Positions 8,998-17,090 of a stretch of DNA of 46,595 nucleotides are shown piece by piece (the first letter of the stretch is position 1; the number at the start of each line of letters is the position of its first letter). The DNA is from Mariniblastus sp. Its GTDB lineage: Bacteria > Planctomycetota > Planctomycetia > Pirellulales > Pirellulaceae. Both the position numbers and the translations under genes were made by a program. The stretch is taken from contig WTFU01000080.1 of the NCBI GenBank assembly GCA_011523945.1, positions 1 to 46,595 on the forward strand. Direction: 5' to 3'. The notes below the pieces were generated by a model. The model was not told the DNA's origin. It did no database searches and worked only from the letters and a program-made list of their open reading frames with translations.

Positions 8998-10536
8998 ATG
9001 TCGGAAACAAGTGAAACGATAGAACCCCTAGTCTTTGTTATTTTCGGCGCGTCTGGCGATTTAGCCAAGCGGAAACTGATTCCGGCAATATACGACTTGT
9101 ATAAGCGGAATTATCTACCAAAAAAATTTGCTGTGCTTGGTGTCAGTCGTAGCAAGCTGGACGATAATTCATTTCGAGAGCAGGTGTTATTTGAAAATGA
9201 ATTTCTGGAGCTCCATTCAGATAGCGACGTGTTAGCGGCAGAATTTCGGGATCGACTATTCTATCAACCAATTGATACGAATTCAGTTGAGGATTACGCG
9301 TTGGTAAAGGAGAGGTTGGAGGATCTCGATGAAACATTTCAAACTTCTGGGAATGTTATGTTTTATCTTTCAACCCCTCCGGTTCTCTATGACAAAATCC
9401 CTAAATTTCTTGCCCACTATGGACTGAATCGACATGACGGGAGTTATCGCCGTCTTGTTATTGAGAAACCGTTTGGTACTGATCTGGCGTCGGCAAAGGC
9501 GCTTAATAAAAGTTTGAAACAGTATTTCGATGAAGAGGATATATACCGTATTGATCATTATTTGGGCAAGGAAACGGTCCAGAATCTTTTGGTAACACGT
9601 TTTGCTAATGGGGTTTTTGAGCCACTTTGGAATCGTAACTATATTCATCATGTTGAAATCACCAATGCTGAACCCATTGGAGTGGGCTCGCGCGGTGGTT
9701 ATTACGATACCTCCGGTGCGCTGCGGGACATGTTGCAGAACCATTTGATGCAAGTCGTCGCACATGTTGCCATGGAGCCACCGATCTCTCCTGACGCGGT
9801 CGCAATCCGAAACGAAAAAACCAAATTGTTTCAGTCGTTGAGGCCAATTGCTGAATCAGATGTATCCAAATACAGCATTCGCGGTCAGTATACGGCTTCC
9901 ATGATGAGAGGTGAGCCAGTGAAAGGATATCGTGAGGAGTTGGGAGTGCCAGACGATTCTAAGACGGAAACGTATGCGGCTCTCAAATTCTATATCGATA
10001 ACTGGCGGTGGTCAGGTGTGCCATTTTATGCTCGGACAGGCAAAAGATTGCCTACCAAAGTGACTGAGGTTTGTATCACCTTTAATAAACCACCGCAGAC
10101 GCTGTTTCGAAGACAGGAAGAGGTGCTGCATTCTGAGCACAATCAATTGATCATTAGAATTCAGCCTGATGAAGGAGTGTTGCTTAGTTTCGGAATGAAG
10201 GTGCCGGGCGACGGATTCAAAGTTAAAAACGTCGGGATGGATTTTCACTATTCAGACTTAGCGGATAACGATGTTCCCGAGGCCTACGAACGTCTTCTTT
10301 TGGATTGCATGCGGGGGGACGCAACGCTGTACGCCCACGGTGACAGCGTTGAATATACGTGGGAATTCGTAGAACCTATTCTCAATGCATGGCAGCATGA
10401 CTCTTCGATTCCCATTTACGGATACCCTGCCGGTACGTGGGGGCCGGAAATAGCCGACGATTTAATTGAGAGTGAGCACGAATGGAGAAGCCCATGTCGT
10501 CGGCTTACCGACGATACATCGTATTGTGAACTCTAG
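8998..10536 (+). CDS. zwf: Glucose-6-phosphate 1-dehydrogenase
   Basis: A 512-residue enzyme, the usual length, that oxidises glucose-6-phosphate to 6-phosphogluconolactone. The nucleotide-binding motif is GASGDLAKRKL (17-27). EKPFG lies at 156-160, and the active-site signature RIDHYLGKE at 184-192 carries the substrate-binding lysine and catalytic histidine region. AGTWGP near the C-terminus is also typical. The frame is open from a TTG at 8968, but the family normally begins a few residues before the dinucleotide fold, so ATG 8998 is preferred. It lies downstream of gnd on the same strand, separated by about 200 bases that hold a tandem repeat. It converges with the gene at 10564. Confidence 0.96.
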   Translation: MSETSETIEPLVFVIFGASGDLAKRKLIPAIYDLYKRNYLPKKFAVLGVSRSKLDDNSFREQVLFENEFLELHSDSDVLAAEFRDRLFYQPIDTNSVEDYALVKERLEDLDETFQTSGNVMFYLSTPPVLYDKIPKFLAHYGLNRHDGSYRRLVIEKPFGTDLASAKALNKSLKQYFDEEDIYRIDHYLGKETVQNLLVTRFANGVFEPLWNRNYIHHVEITNAEPIGVGSRGGYYDTSGALRDMLQNHLMQVVAHVAMEPPISPDAVAIRNEKTKLFQSLRPIAESDVSKYSIRGQYTASMMRGEPVKGYREELGVPDDSKTETYAALKFYIDNWRWSGVPFYARTGKRLPTKVTEVCITFNKPPQTLFRRQEEVLHSEHNQLIIRIQPDEGVLLSFGMKVPGDGFKVKNVGMDFHYSDLADNDVPEAYERLLLDCMRGDATLYAHGDSVEYTWEFVEPILNAWQHDSSIPIYGYPAGTWGPEIADDLIESEHEWRSPCRRLTDDTSYCEL

Positions 10537-10563
10537 GTTGGCTCGCCCTGGCAGTTGCTCGGT

Positions 10564-13500
10564 TTATTGACTAAGGAAAGAAAATAGGTCGATCACTTCT
10601 TCGTCTGTGAGTGGATTTAGGATTCCATTTGGCATTAATGAGTCTTTTGTTTTTCGACGCTCTTCGACTGTAGTTAGATCAATGGTCAGGAGCGAGTCTT
10701 TCGTTTGAAGAGAAAGTGTGCGTTGATTTTCATTAACAATCACACCGCTGAGAAATCGACCATCATTAAGGACGATCACGCTGACTTGGTAGTTTTGCGC
10801 GACGGAGGCACTGGGCGCCAGGATGTTTTCCAGGAGATAGTTAATGTTTTTTCGGTCGGATCCAGTTAGGTCCGGACCAATTTTTCCTCCGCGACCAAAC
10901 ATGATATGGCAGGATGCGCAATTCTTCTCAAAGATTTTCATTCCCCGGTCCCGGTTTCCATTTTCTAGTCGGGTCGGGGTTAGCTTGTTATTAAGTTGGG
11001 TCATTTGTTTTTGACTCTCTAACGTAGTAGAGCGAATTGATCCCCAGCTTGCTTCTAACAAATTAACTAGCACTGGATTATCAAAGTTGCTTACTTGCCT
11101 TGCGTGGGAGGCCGAAATAAATGACTTTGGAATCGTGTTTGATGCGACAGCCTGCAATAGCTGTTCAGCCCACGCTTCACGCGTGACCAACGCATCAATG
11201 GCCGTCGATTTTCCTTCCGGATCCATATGGGGGAATCGGTTTAGAATCGCCTTGGCAGCGGTTGGCGTATCACACTTGGCCATCGCTTTAATGACCGCAG
11301 TTGTAAGGGCTTTGTTGTTAAGATGTGGACGCAGGATTTGAAAAAGCCCAGTAGCCTTTGATGAATTAGCAAGTGTTAGGATGGCTTGGCGTCGCGCCGG
11401 GATATCATATGTTTCGTCATTGGCAATGTTCTTTAATTCCTCGATGCTTCGTCCGGTGCCAAACACGATATCCAGCTCATCAACCATACGGTTGATGTCG
11501 GAGTTGTTAAGTTTAGCCAATTCCAATTTAGTAGCAGGCCAGCCTTTCGGCATGGGGGCTTGGATCCATCCTTTTAAGGCTTGTGTCATGCCCCGTAAAA
11601 TGGTCTGAATTTTTACCGGTTTTTGATTGACCAATTGACTCGTTAGTTTGTCAACATTCTGAGGATTCGATTGGATATTGAAAGTGAGCCGTCTTGCAAT
11701 ATTTTGAGTCAACAAAGGAATGTTTGAATCGAAGGCCAGTTCGATGGCTCGGTTAGGAAGCAGGGTAGCGATCGGTTCATAGCCAAACCAAACCAGCTTT
11801 GGTTGAACCCGATCTTCGGCATCTTCGGTTTTCTTGGCGAGTTCTGCGGTCAGGCGATGCCCAAAATCGGGGGCAAATCGCGGAATTGAACTGGCCAGAT
11901 AGAGTCTGACGAGTCCCGAGGGATCTTGCTTTGCCGTTTGTAGAATGTGCTCGAGGCCGGGATCAGAAATAAAGATTCGACCATCAGTGAGTAAGCGAAC
12001 TGCCCATGCTCGAATATGCTCGTTTGAATCGGTGAGTCGTTGAAGAAGCCAGGGTTCCTGCTCTGGGAAACATGAATAATAAGCCCACATCACTCTCAAT
12101 TTGGTTTTCGTGTCGCCCGCTAAGTCAAATGCCTTCTGGAATTTATGAATCCACGGATGATCTTTAAGAATTGGATGAGCGACTTCTAAAGTGAAATCAG
12201 GAGCAGGTGACTTTTTAATTAATGCAGCAGTCAGTTCTTGCAGGCGTCTACGCGATTTGCGAACGACCCATTCGTTCGGGTGCGACAAATTTTCTATCAG
12301 TTGGTCAACAGAAGCCTCGTTAATTTTTTCAGGGATAGAAGGGCTGGGGTTGCCGTAAGATATTTTAAATATCCGGCCAGATGTGCGATGGATCCCATCG
12401 TTCTCATGGCATTCGCCAATGTCAGACCAATCAGCGAGATAAACCTCACCGTAGCGTCCGTAAATTAGTTCGATCCCTCGAAACCATGGGTCGGCCGATT
12501 TAAAATAGTCTTGTCCGTGGTGGGCGACATATGAATTTCCTTCGCGGTGAATGGAGTCGGAGTTAATTCGCCGCCCATGGAAATTTGCTGTAAAAAGTTG
12601 GTTGTGAAATTCTTTTGGCCATTGGTTACCTTGATAGATCATCAGCCCAGTGTGAGCATGGCCGCCACCCGCCTTGTCGGTGCCATCAGAAATCTGTTCG
12701 TTGCGTCCGGCTGCCCAATGTTCTTCGCCGACGTCCCAGTGAAAGTGATCAGCAGTCTGGTCGATCAATTGGTAAAGGTGCGGATTGAAGTGGGCTCCGT
12801 ACATGCGTTGGTAACGCGCGTTCGGGACGATGTGAAATAGATGGCCAATGACGGTATTAATCATGAACATCTCACCGTGTTCATCAAAATCAAAACCCCA
12901 CGGATTTGTTCCGCCTTGAGCGACTATTTCAAAGGTTCGATCGGTTGGGTGAAACCGCCAGATCGCACAATTCATGGGGGTGCGTTGGGATTCGGTAGCT
13001 CCTGGAGAACCAACAAACGAGGTTGCCTGGATGCCATGTCGTCCATAGAGCCATCCGTCAGGTCCCCAACGGAGGCCGTTGACGATATTGTGCCGAATAA
13101 CATTTCCCTCAAAACCATCTAATAGAACGACGGGTTCGCCATCGGGAACATCGTCTTGATTAGCATCGGGGATGAATAGCAGATTGGGAGCGGCGGTCAG
13201 CCAAACACCCCCAAATCCAACCTCGATACTCGTAAGCTTTTTTGCCTGGTTCCAGAACACCGTTTTTTTATCAAAGGTTCCATCTGCATTGGTGTCCTCG
13301 AGAATGAGAATCCGGTCATTCAATTCCGTATTGAAATTTTCTCCCCGATCTGAATACGTATTGCATTCTGCGACCCAAAGGCGACCTCGGGCGTCGGTTG
13401 TCATTGCAATGGGTTGATTAATATCTGGTTCAGACGCAAATAACGTTGCCTGAAAACCGCTTGGTAGCGACAGCATTTTGAGCGCTTCCTGAGGCGGTGT

Positions 13501-13635
13501 TTGCGGGATCAAAAGCGGTTGAGTGTTTGGCAGGTTGGTTGCGTTAGATTGATCTTGGCCATGCAATGGCGCTGCAACAGGGAATAGCAAAGCCAAGCCA
13601 AAGATGCCGGTGACGGTAGAAATTACAAGTCGCAT
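10564..13635 (-). CDS. PVC-type membrane-bound dehydrogenase with HEAT repeats and C-terminal cytochrome c domain
   Basis: A 1023-residue exported protein of the large family found in Planctomycetes and Verrucomicrobia. Residues 1-26 form a signal peptide ending at APLHG-Q. Next comes a beta-propeller of the sugar-dehydrogenase kind (GFQATLFASEPDINQPIAM, GRLWVAE, NGLRWGPDGWLYGRHG). A central helical region has HEAT-like repeats, including PNEWVVRKSRRRLQEL. The C-terminal heme-binding domain has CASCH, GPDLTGSDR, and LNDGRFLSGVIVNENQRTLSL. It probably oxidises a carbohydrate-type substrate in the periplasm and passes electrons to its heme; the substrate is unknown. A longer frame reaches 13773, but the methionine at 13635 starts a proper signal peptide. 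Confidence 0.9.
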   Translation of the reverse strand: MRLVISTVTGIFGLALLFPVAAPLHGQDQSNATNLPNTQPLLIPQTPPQEALKMLSLPSGFQATLFASEPDINQPIAMTTDARGRLWVAECNTYSDRGENFNTELNDRILILEDTNADGTFDKKTVFWNQAKKLTSIEVGFGGVWLTAAPNLLFIPDANQDDVPDGEPVVLLDGFEGNVIRHNIVNGLRWGPDGWLYGRHGIQATSFVGSPGATESQRTPMNCAIWRFHPTDRTFEIVAQGGTNPWGFDFDEHGEMFMINTVIGHLFHIVPNARYQRMYGAHFNPHLYQLIDQTADHFHWDVGEEHWAAGRNEQISDGTDKAGGGHAHTGLMIYQGNQWPKEFHNQLFTANFHGRRINSDSIHREGNSYVAHHGQDYFKSADPWFRGIELIYGRYGEVYLADWSDIGECHENDGIHRTSGRIFKISYGNPSPSIPEKINEASVDQLIENLSHPNEWVVRKSRRRLQELTAALIKKSPAPDFTLEVAHPILKDHPWIHKFQKAFDLAGDTKTKLRVMWAYYSCFPEQEPWLLQRLTDSNEHIRAWAVRLLTDGRIFISDPGLEHILQTAKQDPSGLVRLYLASSIPRFAPDFGHRLTAELAKKTEDAEDRVQPKLVWFGYEPIATLLPNRAIELAFDSNIPLLTQNIARRLTFNIQSNPQNVDKLTSQLVNQKPVKIQTILRGMTQALKGWIQAPMPKGWPATKLELAKLNNSDINRMVDELDIVFGTGRSIEELKNIANDETYDIPARRQAILTLANSSKATGLFQILRPHLNNKALTTAVIKAMAKCDTPTAAKAILNRFPHMDPEGKSTAIDALVTREAWAEQLLQAVASNTIPKSFISASHARQVSNFDNPVLVNLLEASWGSIRSTTLESQKQMTQLNNKLTPTRLENGNRDRGMKIFEKNCASCHIMFGRGGKIGPDLTGSDRKNINYLLENILAPSASVAQNYQVSVIVLNDGRFLSGVIVNENQRTLSLQTKDSLLTIDLTTVEERRKTKDSLMPNGILNPLTDEEVIDLFSFLSQ

Positions 13636-13744
13636 TTTTAGTTCTCTGTTGGTGCTGCTGTGGCATAACAAAAAATAAATGTAACAAATTATTGAAGAGG
13701 TTTGTAAAGGTTGAGTGGAAGTCAGCAGCAGTATTGAGTTTGCG

Positions 13745-13782
13745 CATAAAAAAAGGTAGTTGTGCGGGATCACAACTACCGT
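13745..13782 (-). terminator. Intrinsic terminator downstream of csrA
   Basis: On the minus strand GGTAGTTGTG (13780-13771) pairs perfectly with CACAACTACC (13764-13755) around a six-base loop, followed by a run of eight T. It lies 80 bases after the csrA stop and separates csrA from the dehydrogenase gene. The other strand ends only in GTTTTC, so the minus direction is favoured. Confidence 0.88.
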
Positions 13783-13859
13783 TTTCTATAATGGAAAATC
13801 CTGTGGCTAAACGAGGGGTTTTGACAGAGATGAGTCAAAAAAATCATAAGAGTCTGGCG

Positions 13860-14072
13860 TCATGCCGCCTTCTTTTGATCCGAATCATTTCCTTCGTTCG
13901 AGCATTCAGGTTCACTAGTCTTCATGGGATCAAGCTCTTTTCTGAGGATTAACATGTCAGATGGTGCTTGAATTCCCAATCGGACTCGGTCTCCCGAGAC
14001 CCGGACGATTGTCAAAACAATCGAGTCGCCCAACATGATCTTTTCACTTTCCTTCCTGGAAAGAACGAGCAT
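13860..14072 (-). CDS. csrA: Carbon storage regulator CsrA
   Basis: A 70-residue post-transcriptional regulator that binds GGA-containing hairpins in mRNA leaders. MLVLSRKESEKIMLGDSIVLTIV is the typical beginning. Both RNA-binding residues known from E. coli CsrA are kept at the same numbers, Leu4 and Arg44 (in ILRKEL). After residue 50 comes an acidic, polar tail ending in QKKAA, with no clear family match. The ribosome-binding site AAGGA lies upstream of ATG 14072. The gene follows the small conserved protein at 14125-14415 by 52 bases and is probably co-transcribed with it. No fliW is seen. A strong terminator follows. Confidence 0.95.
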   Translation of the reverse strand: MLVLSRKESEKIMLGDSIVLTIVRVSGDRVRLGIQAPSDMLILRKELDPMKTSEPECSNEGNDSDQKKAA

Positions 14073-14124
14073 ATCGAGTATCCTTGGTATTAAGTGTTAA
14101 TATGATTAAATATAATTGCGTAGT

Positions 14125-14415
14125 CTATTGCGACAGGATTTTAGGTGCCATCGCGAGCACCGTTCTTTTGAATCGCTCACCGGTGGAGCCGTAAAACAGA
14201 ATCGAATTTTTGTCGGTTTCCCAAACGGCCGTTAGTTTGACGCTTCTCGGTCCATGAAGGCAAAAGAAAATGCCACATGGTCGGTTGCCTCTGGTGAGAA
14301 TTCTCTCGGTGACCTGAAAAATACCTTCTTCGAAATCGTTTTGTTGACACAACGTATGAGATACAAATTGTCGTAATTGCTGAATGTTCTTGATCTGAAT
14401 TGGATCTTGTTGCAT
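14125..14415 (-). CDS. Small conserved protein of unknown function, upstream of csrA
   Basis: A 96-residue protein with no signal peptide or membrane segment. It has an N-terminal helical part (IQIKNIQQLRQFVSHTL) and a compact second half with CGIFFCLHGPRSVKLTAVWE and ILFYGSTGERF, which looks like a beta-rich fold. I do not recognise a named family; I have the impression of similar proteins in other planctomycetes but could not check. GGGAGGAG lies 11 bases before the ATG at 14415. A GTG at 14424 would be only two bases from it, so the ATG is preferred. It is the first gene of a probable two-gene unit with csrA, suggesting a link to CsrA control. Confidence 0.75.
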   Translation of the reverse strand: MQQDPIQIKNIQQLRQFVSHTLCQQNDFEEGIFQVTERILTRGNRPCGIFFCLHGPRSVKLTAVWETDKNSILFYGSTGERFKRTVLAMAPKILSQ

Positions 14416-14894
14416 TCTCGGCACTTCTCCTCCCTACTTGATCTTGAGCGGCGAAATAAACTTCGAATGGTGCCACCTGTTTACAAATCAGGTTGACAGT
14501 TGGAAGTATCGGCAGTTTAGGTGGTTTGCGGGATGTAAAAATGCGTATTTTTAGTAGCTTATTTTGATAGGGTAGCTTTGGAAAAACAACCAATATAATC
14601 CGATCAAGCAAGCTTTACCGGACGCTCGTTCCATTCGGTACCACAATACAAACTGGACGTTCCTCTTTTTTGAGGCTGAATTAATTTTGGCATGGTCGTT
14701 GTAAACGAACACCCGATATGATTTCCGTTAGAAAAAATATAAGCTGCCTAAAGTCTTTTTTTTTTGCCCGTTGGTCACGAGTTAATTCCATTGCGATAAG
14801 CTTTACGAGGTGCGAAGTCGTTGACGCAACTCGGACCCCATATCGAGTTGGTTAATGTGAATGCTTCAAGTAAATGATTTTCAGGAACCGTTGA
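14416..14894. other. Intergenic region between the csrA unit and scpA
   Basis: About 480 bases between divergent genes. It holds the leftward promoter for the csrA unit and the rightward one for scpA, but I cannot place either. A run of about ten T near 14756-14765 is preceded by no convincing stem. An open frame on the minus strand (14177-14611) is the shadow of the gene at 14125. I see nothing else. Confidence 0.45.
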
Positions 14895-15710
14895 TTGAAT
14901 TTTAGTATTGAAAGCGATATTTTTCGGGGCCCCGTTGATCTCCTGCTTTATTTGGTGCGTCGGCACGAGGTAGAGGTTTCAGAAATTGCGCTGGCGGACG
15001 TTACTGAAAAATATCTGGAATACATCGATGTCCTGAAAGAAATTTCGATCGATACGGTTGGAGACTTCCTCGAAGTTGCGAGCATTTTAATTGAGCTTAA
15101 GGCGAGAGCTCTGCTTCCACGCCCTGAAGCAGAGGAAGATCAAGAGGCAGAAATAGTGGACCCTCGCAAAGATCTCGTGCAGAGATTGTTGCTGTTTAAG
15201 CGTTTCAAAGATGCCAGTTCGCTATTAGAAGATCAGGGCGTTGCTTGGCAGAAACGGTATGTGCGAATGGCGGATGATTTGCCAACGCAAAAAGTCGATA
15301 TGGCTGACCAGCCGATTCACGAGGTCGAATTGTGGGATCTGGTGAGTGCTTTTGGGCGCGTGTTGAGAGATAATCGCCCAGTCCCTCAGGCGAATATTAC
15401 CTACGACGAGACTCCTATCCATATTTATATGCAACGGATTCACGCGAGAATTGTATCCCACAAAAGAGTATCGTTCACTGATCTTTTTGAGGCGGGGATG
15501 CACAAGTCAGCGATGGTAGGTATTTTCCTAGCCGTTCTGGAATTAACACGACATCACAATGTGCTGGCTCAACAATCCGATTTGCATAGCGAGATTCAGA
15601 TTGTTCCTAGCGACGGATTTAGCGAACAGCTCGATGTTTCAAATATTGACGACTACAATCCGCATGGCAAGACTTTGCCGACGGGTGACCCTGGTTCGAT
15701 GGTCGATTGA
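14895..15710 (+). CDS. scpA: Segregation and condensation protein A
   Basis: A 271-residue kleisin that joins the two SMC heads in the bacterial condensin. The family signature is FRGPVDLLLYLVRRHEVEV near the N-terminus (10-28), followed by DFLEVASILIELKARALLPR. The C-terminal winged-helix part includes ISFTDLFEAGMHKSAMVGIFLAVLEL-like sequence (from about residue 195). The start is TTG at 14895: a stop lies directly upstream in frame, and known ScpA proteins begin at this point. The usual partner scpB is not in the window. It converges with the cyclophilin gene. Confidence 0.92.
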   Translation: MNFSIESDIFRGPVDLLLYLVRRHEVEVSEIALADVTEKYLEYIDVLKEISIDTVGDFLEVASILIELKARALLPRPEAEEDQEAEIVDPRKDLVQRLLLFKRFKDASSLLEDQGVAWQKRYVRMADDLPTQKVDMADQPIHEVELWDLVSAFGRVLRDNRPVPQANITYDETPIHIYMQRIHARIVSHKRVSFTDLFEAGMHKSAMVGIFLAVLELTRHHNVLAQQSDLHSEIQIVPSDGFSEQLDVSNIDDYNPHGKTLPTGDPGSMVD

Positions 15711-15758
15711 TTTTTCGATACCGATTAAGTTGCAAAGTTCCTGATTCTTCGCCAGTTC

Positions 15759-16514
15759 TCAGTTGGATTCAAGTATCGTAACTGACTTGATGAGATCAAT
15801 ATTCCTAAACTTATCTAAAATGTATTCGTTTCCACGTTTTTTGAACTTAGCCTGAACATTTTCATTTCGTGGGTTTTCCCCGTATTCAGTATTGATTTTC
15901 TGAATTGTCGACTTTCCTGTCTTGATCTCAGCAAAGGGTACAAAGGCGACTCCGCCATTTGGTTGGGCACTGTCGAGATTAGTGTTCAGCCCGAGGTTGC
16001 AGAACATCTGGACGCAGCGACTGTTAGGGGTTCCAGTTTGTGCGAATGAGAGTGTACCCGGAATATTCTTTATTCCTTTGGGGGGATCATCTGGAATTGT
16101 GGAATCGCTCCAGGCTGAATTAACAGTAGGGTCGCCATGGATTCCAAACTGAAACATGAATCCGTCAATGGCTCGAAAGATTGCAATATCGCTCTCGAAA
16201 TATCCAACTCGGATCATATTATAAAAACGGTCTGCAGCGTGAGGCGCCCAGTCACGATGAACGGTGACCGTGAAATCTCCTTTGGTGGTCTCAAATTTTG
16301 CGTCAAAGGTTTCAGGTGCTGTTTCCGTTGCAAGCTCTGGTTTTAATAGTGCTGGGTTGCGCGCTGTGGAAGTGCTCTCAATCGCTTTAGGATTTAGTGC
16401 TAATAGATCCAGTTTTTTTGCACGATCGCTAGTTAGACAGCCAGATTGAAAGAATGACAAACCGATTATCAAGGTCAAAAATAGTGAGACTGACAACTGT
16501 TGTTTGCAATTCAT
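15759..16514 (-). CDS. Cyclophilin-type peptidyl-prolyl isomerase, probable lipoprotein
   Basis: A 251-residue exported protein. The N-terminus is a short charged stretch, a hydrophobic core and SFFQSGC, a slightly unusual lipobox with Gln at -3, so membrane anchoring is likely but not certain. The cyclophilin domain starts around residue 75 with KFETTKGDFTVTVHRDWAPH, then FRAIDGFMFQFGIHGDP, GTLSFAQTGTPNSRCVQMFC and GGVAFVPFAEI. The catalytic Arg and Gln of the FxxxIxGFMxQ block are present. It would speed folding of proteins in the periplasm. A GTG at 16523 is an alternative start. It is read alone, convergent with scpA. Confidence 0.88.
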   Translation of the reverse strand: MNCKQQLSVSLFLTLIIGLSFFQSGCLTSDRAKKLDLLALNPKAIESTSTARNPALLKPELATETAPETFDAKFETTKGDFTVTVHRDWAPHAADRFYNMIRVGYFESDIAIFRAIDGFMFQFGIHGDPTVNSAWSDSTIPDDPPKGIKNIPGTLSFAQTGTPNSRCVQMFCNLGLNTNLDSAQPNGGVAFVPFAEIKTGKSTIQKINTEYGENPRNENVQAKFKKRGNEYILDKFRNIDLIKSVTILESN

Positions 16515-17007
16515 TTCCGTCACTCGTCAAGTGTTGTGGAGCTTAAACGCGGTAGGCAACTAACGCCGACGCACTGAACTTGTCGGAAGGGTAGCAAAAG
16601 AGGGAGTGGAATCCAATGTCGAGTTTCAAGGGTAAGACTGCTTCGTACAGCGGAATACATGAAAAATACGAATTAACGTTTGCGCGGTTTGTGCCCCATT
16701 AATTTGGGGGTGGAACCACAGGGATTGCGATTTTTTCAAAGTTTCTTCATCGTTTTTCACTCAGCCAATCTCTTGGGCAAACCGTAAAATTTGCTTTTCA
16801 ACTAAGACTTCCCCCTGATTTGTGAGCTATGTTTTCGTTGACGGGAAACGTCCGCGGGTAAATAGCGTTACTTTTATCTGGATACTCCGATGGTTGGATA
16901 ACGACGGTTCTCTTCGATTACCGAGCGTTTCCATGTAAAGTTGATCCTTGGGGTGAGACCCCCAAGGGTCAGTTTTACGAATTATTTGGTTGATTTAGTA
17001 CCAAACG
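16515..17007. other. Intergenic region left of the 17008 terminator; contains a strong hairpin
   Basis: About 490 bases. The left end should hold the promoter of the cyclophilin gene. TTGACG at 16838-16843 is a possible plus-strand -35 element, but no good -10 follows at the right distance (TAAATA at 16859 is the nearest). A 19-bp hairpin lies at 16935-16978. No protein-coding frame is convincing. Confidence 0.5.
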
Positions 17008-17042
17008 AAACAAGCCGCTCATGTGAGCGGCTTGTTTTTGTT
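16935..17042 (+). ncRNA. Candidate small RNA ending in an intrinsic terminator
   Basis: The segment 16935-16953 pairs with 16960-16978 over 19 positions with a six-base loop (TGAGAC). All three imperfect pairs are G-U in a plus-strand transcript; on the minus strand they would be C-A mismatches. It is followed 29 bases later by a perfect 14-bp terminator hairpin with a T-rich tail on the plus strand. The neighbouring genes are both on the minus strand, so a plus transcript here would be a separate RNA. The 5' end and promoter are not determined. Confidence 0.4.
17008..17042 (+). terminator. Strong intrinsic terminator (14-bp palindrome)
   Basis: AAACAAGCCGCTCA (17008-17021) and TGAGCGGCTTGTTT (17024-17037) pair perfectly around a two-base centre. 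The plus strand continues TTGTTTTTGG, a better T-tract than the minus strand (CGTTTGG). It probably works in both directions, ending the M16 peptidase gene (stop at 17091) on the minus strand as well as any plus-strand RNA. Confidence 0.85.
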
Positions 17043-17090
17043 TTTGGAATCTCGCGAGAGGCGCTTTCACAAGAATACGTTTTTAAGGAG

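Noticed and set aside
14177..14611. 144-codon minus-strand frame overlapping the gene upstream of csrA
   Set aside because: It is the other-frame reading of the gene at 14125-14415, which has a good ribosome-binding site and a well-formed protein.
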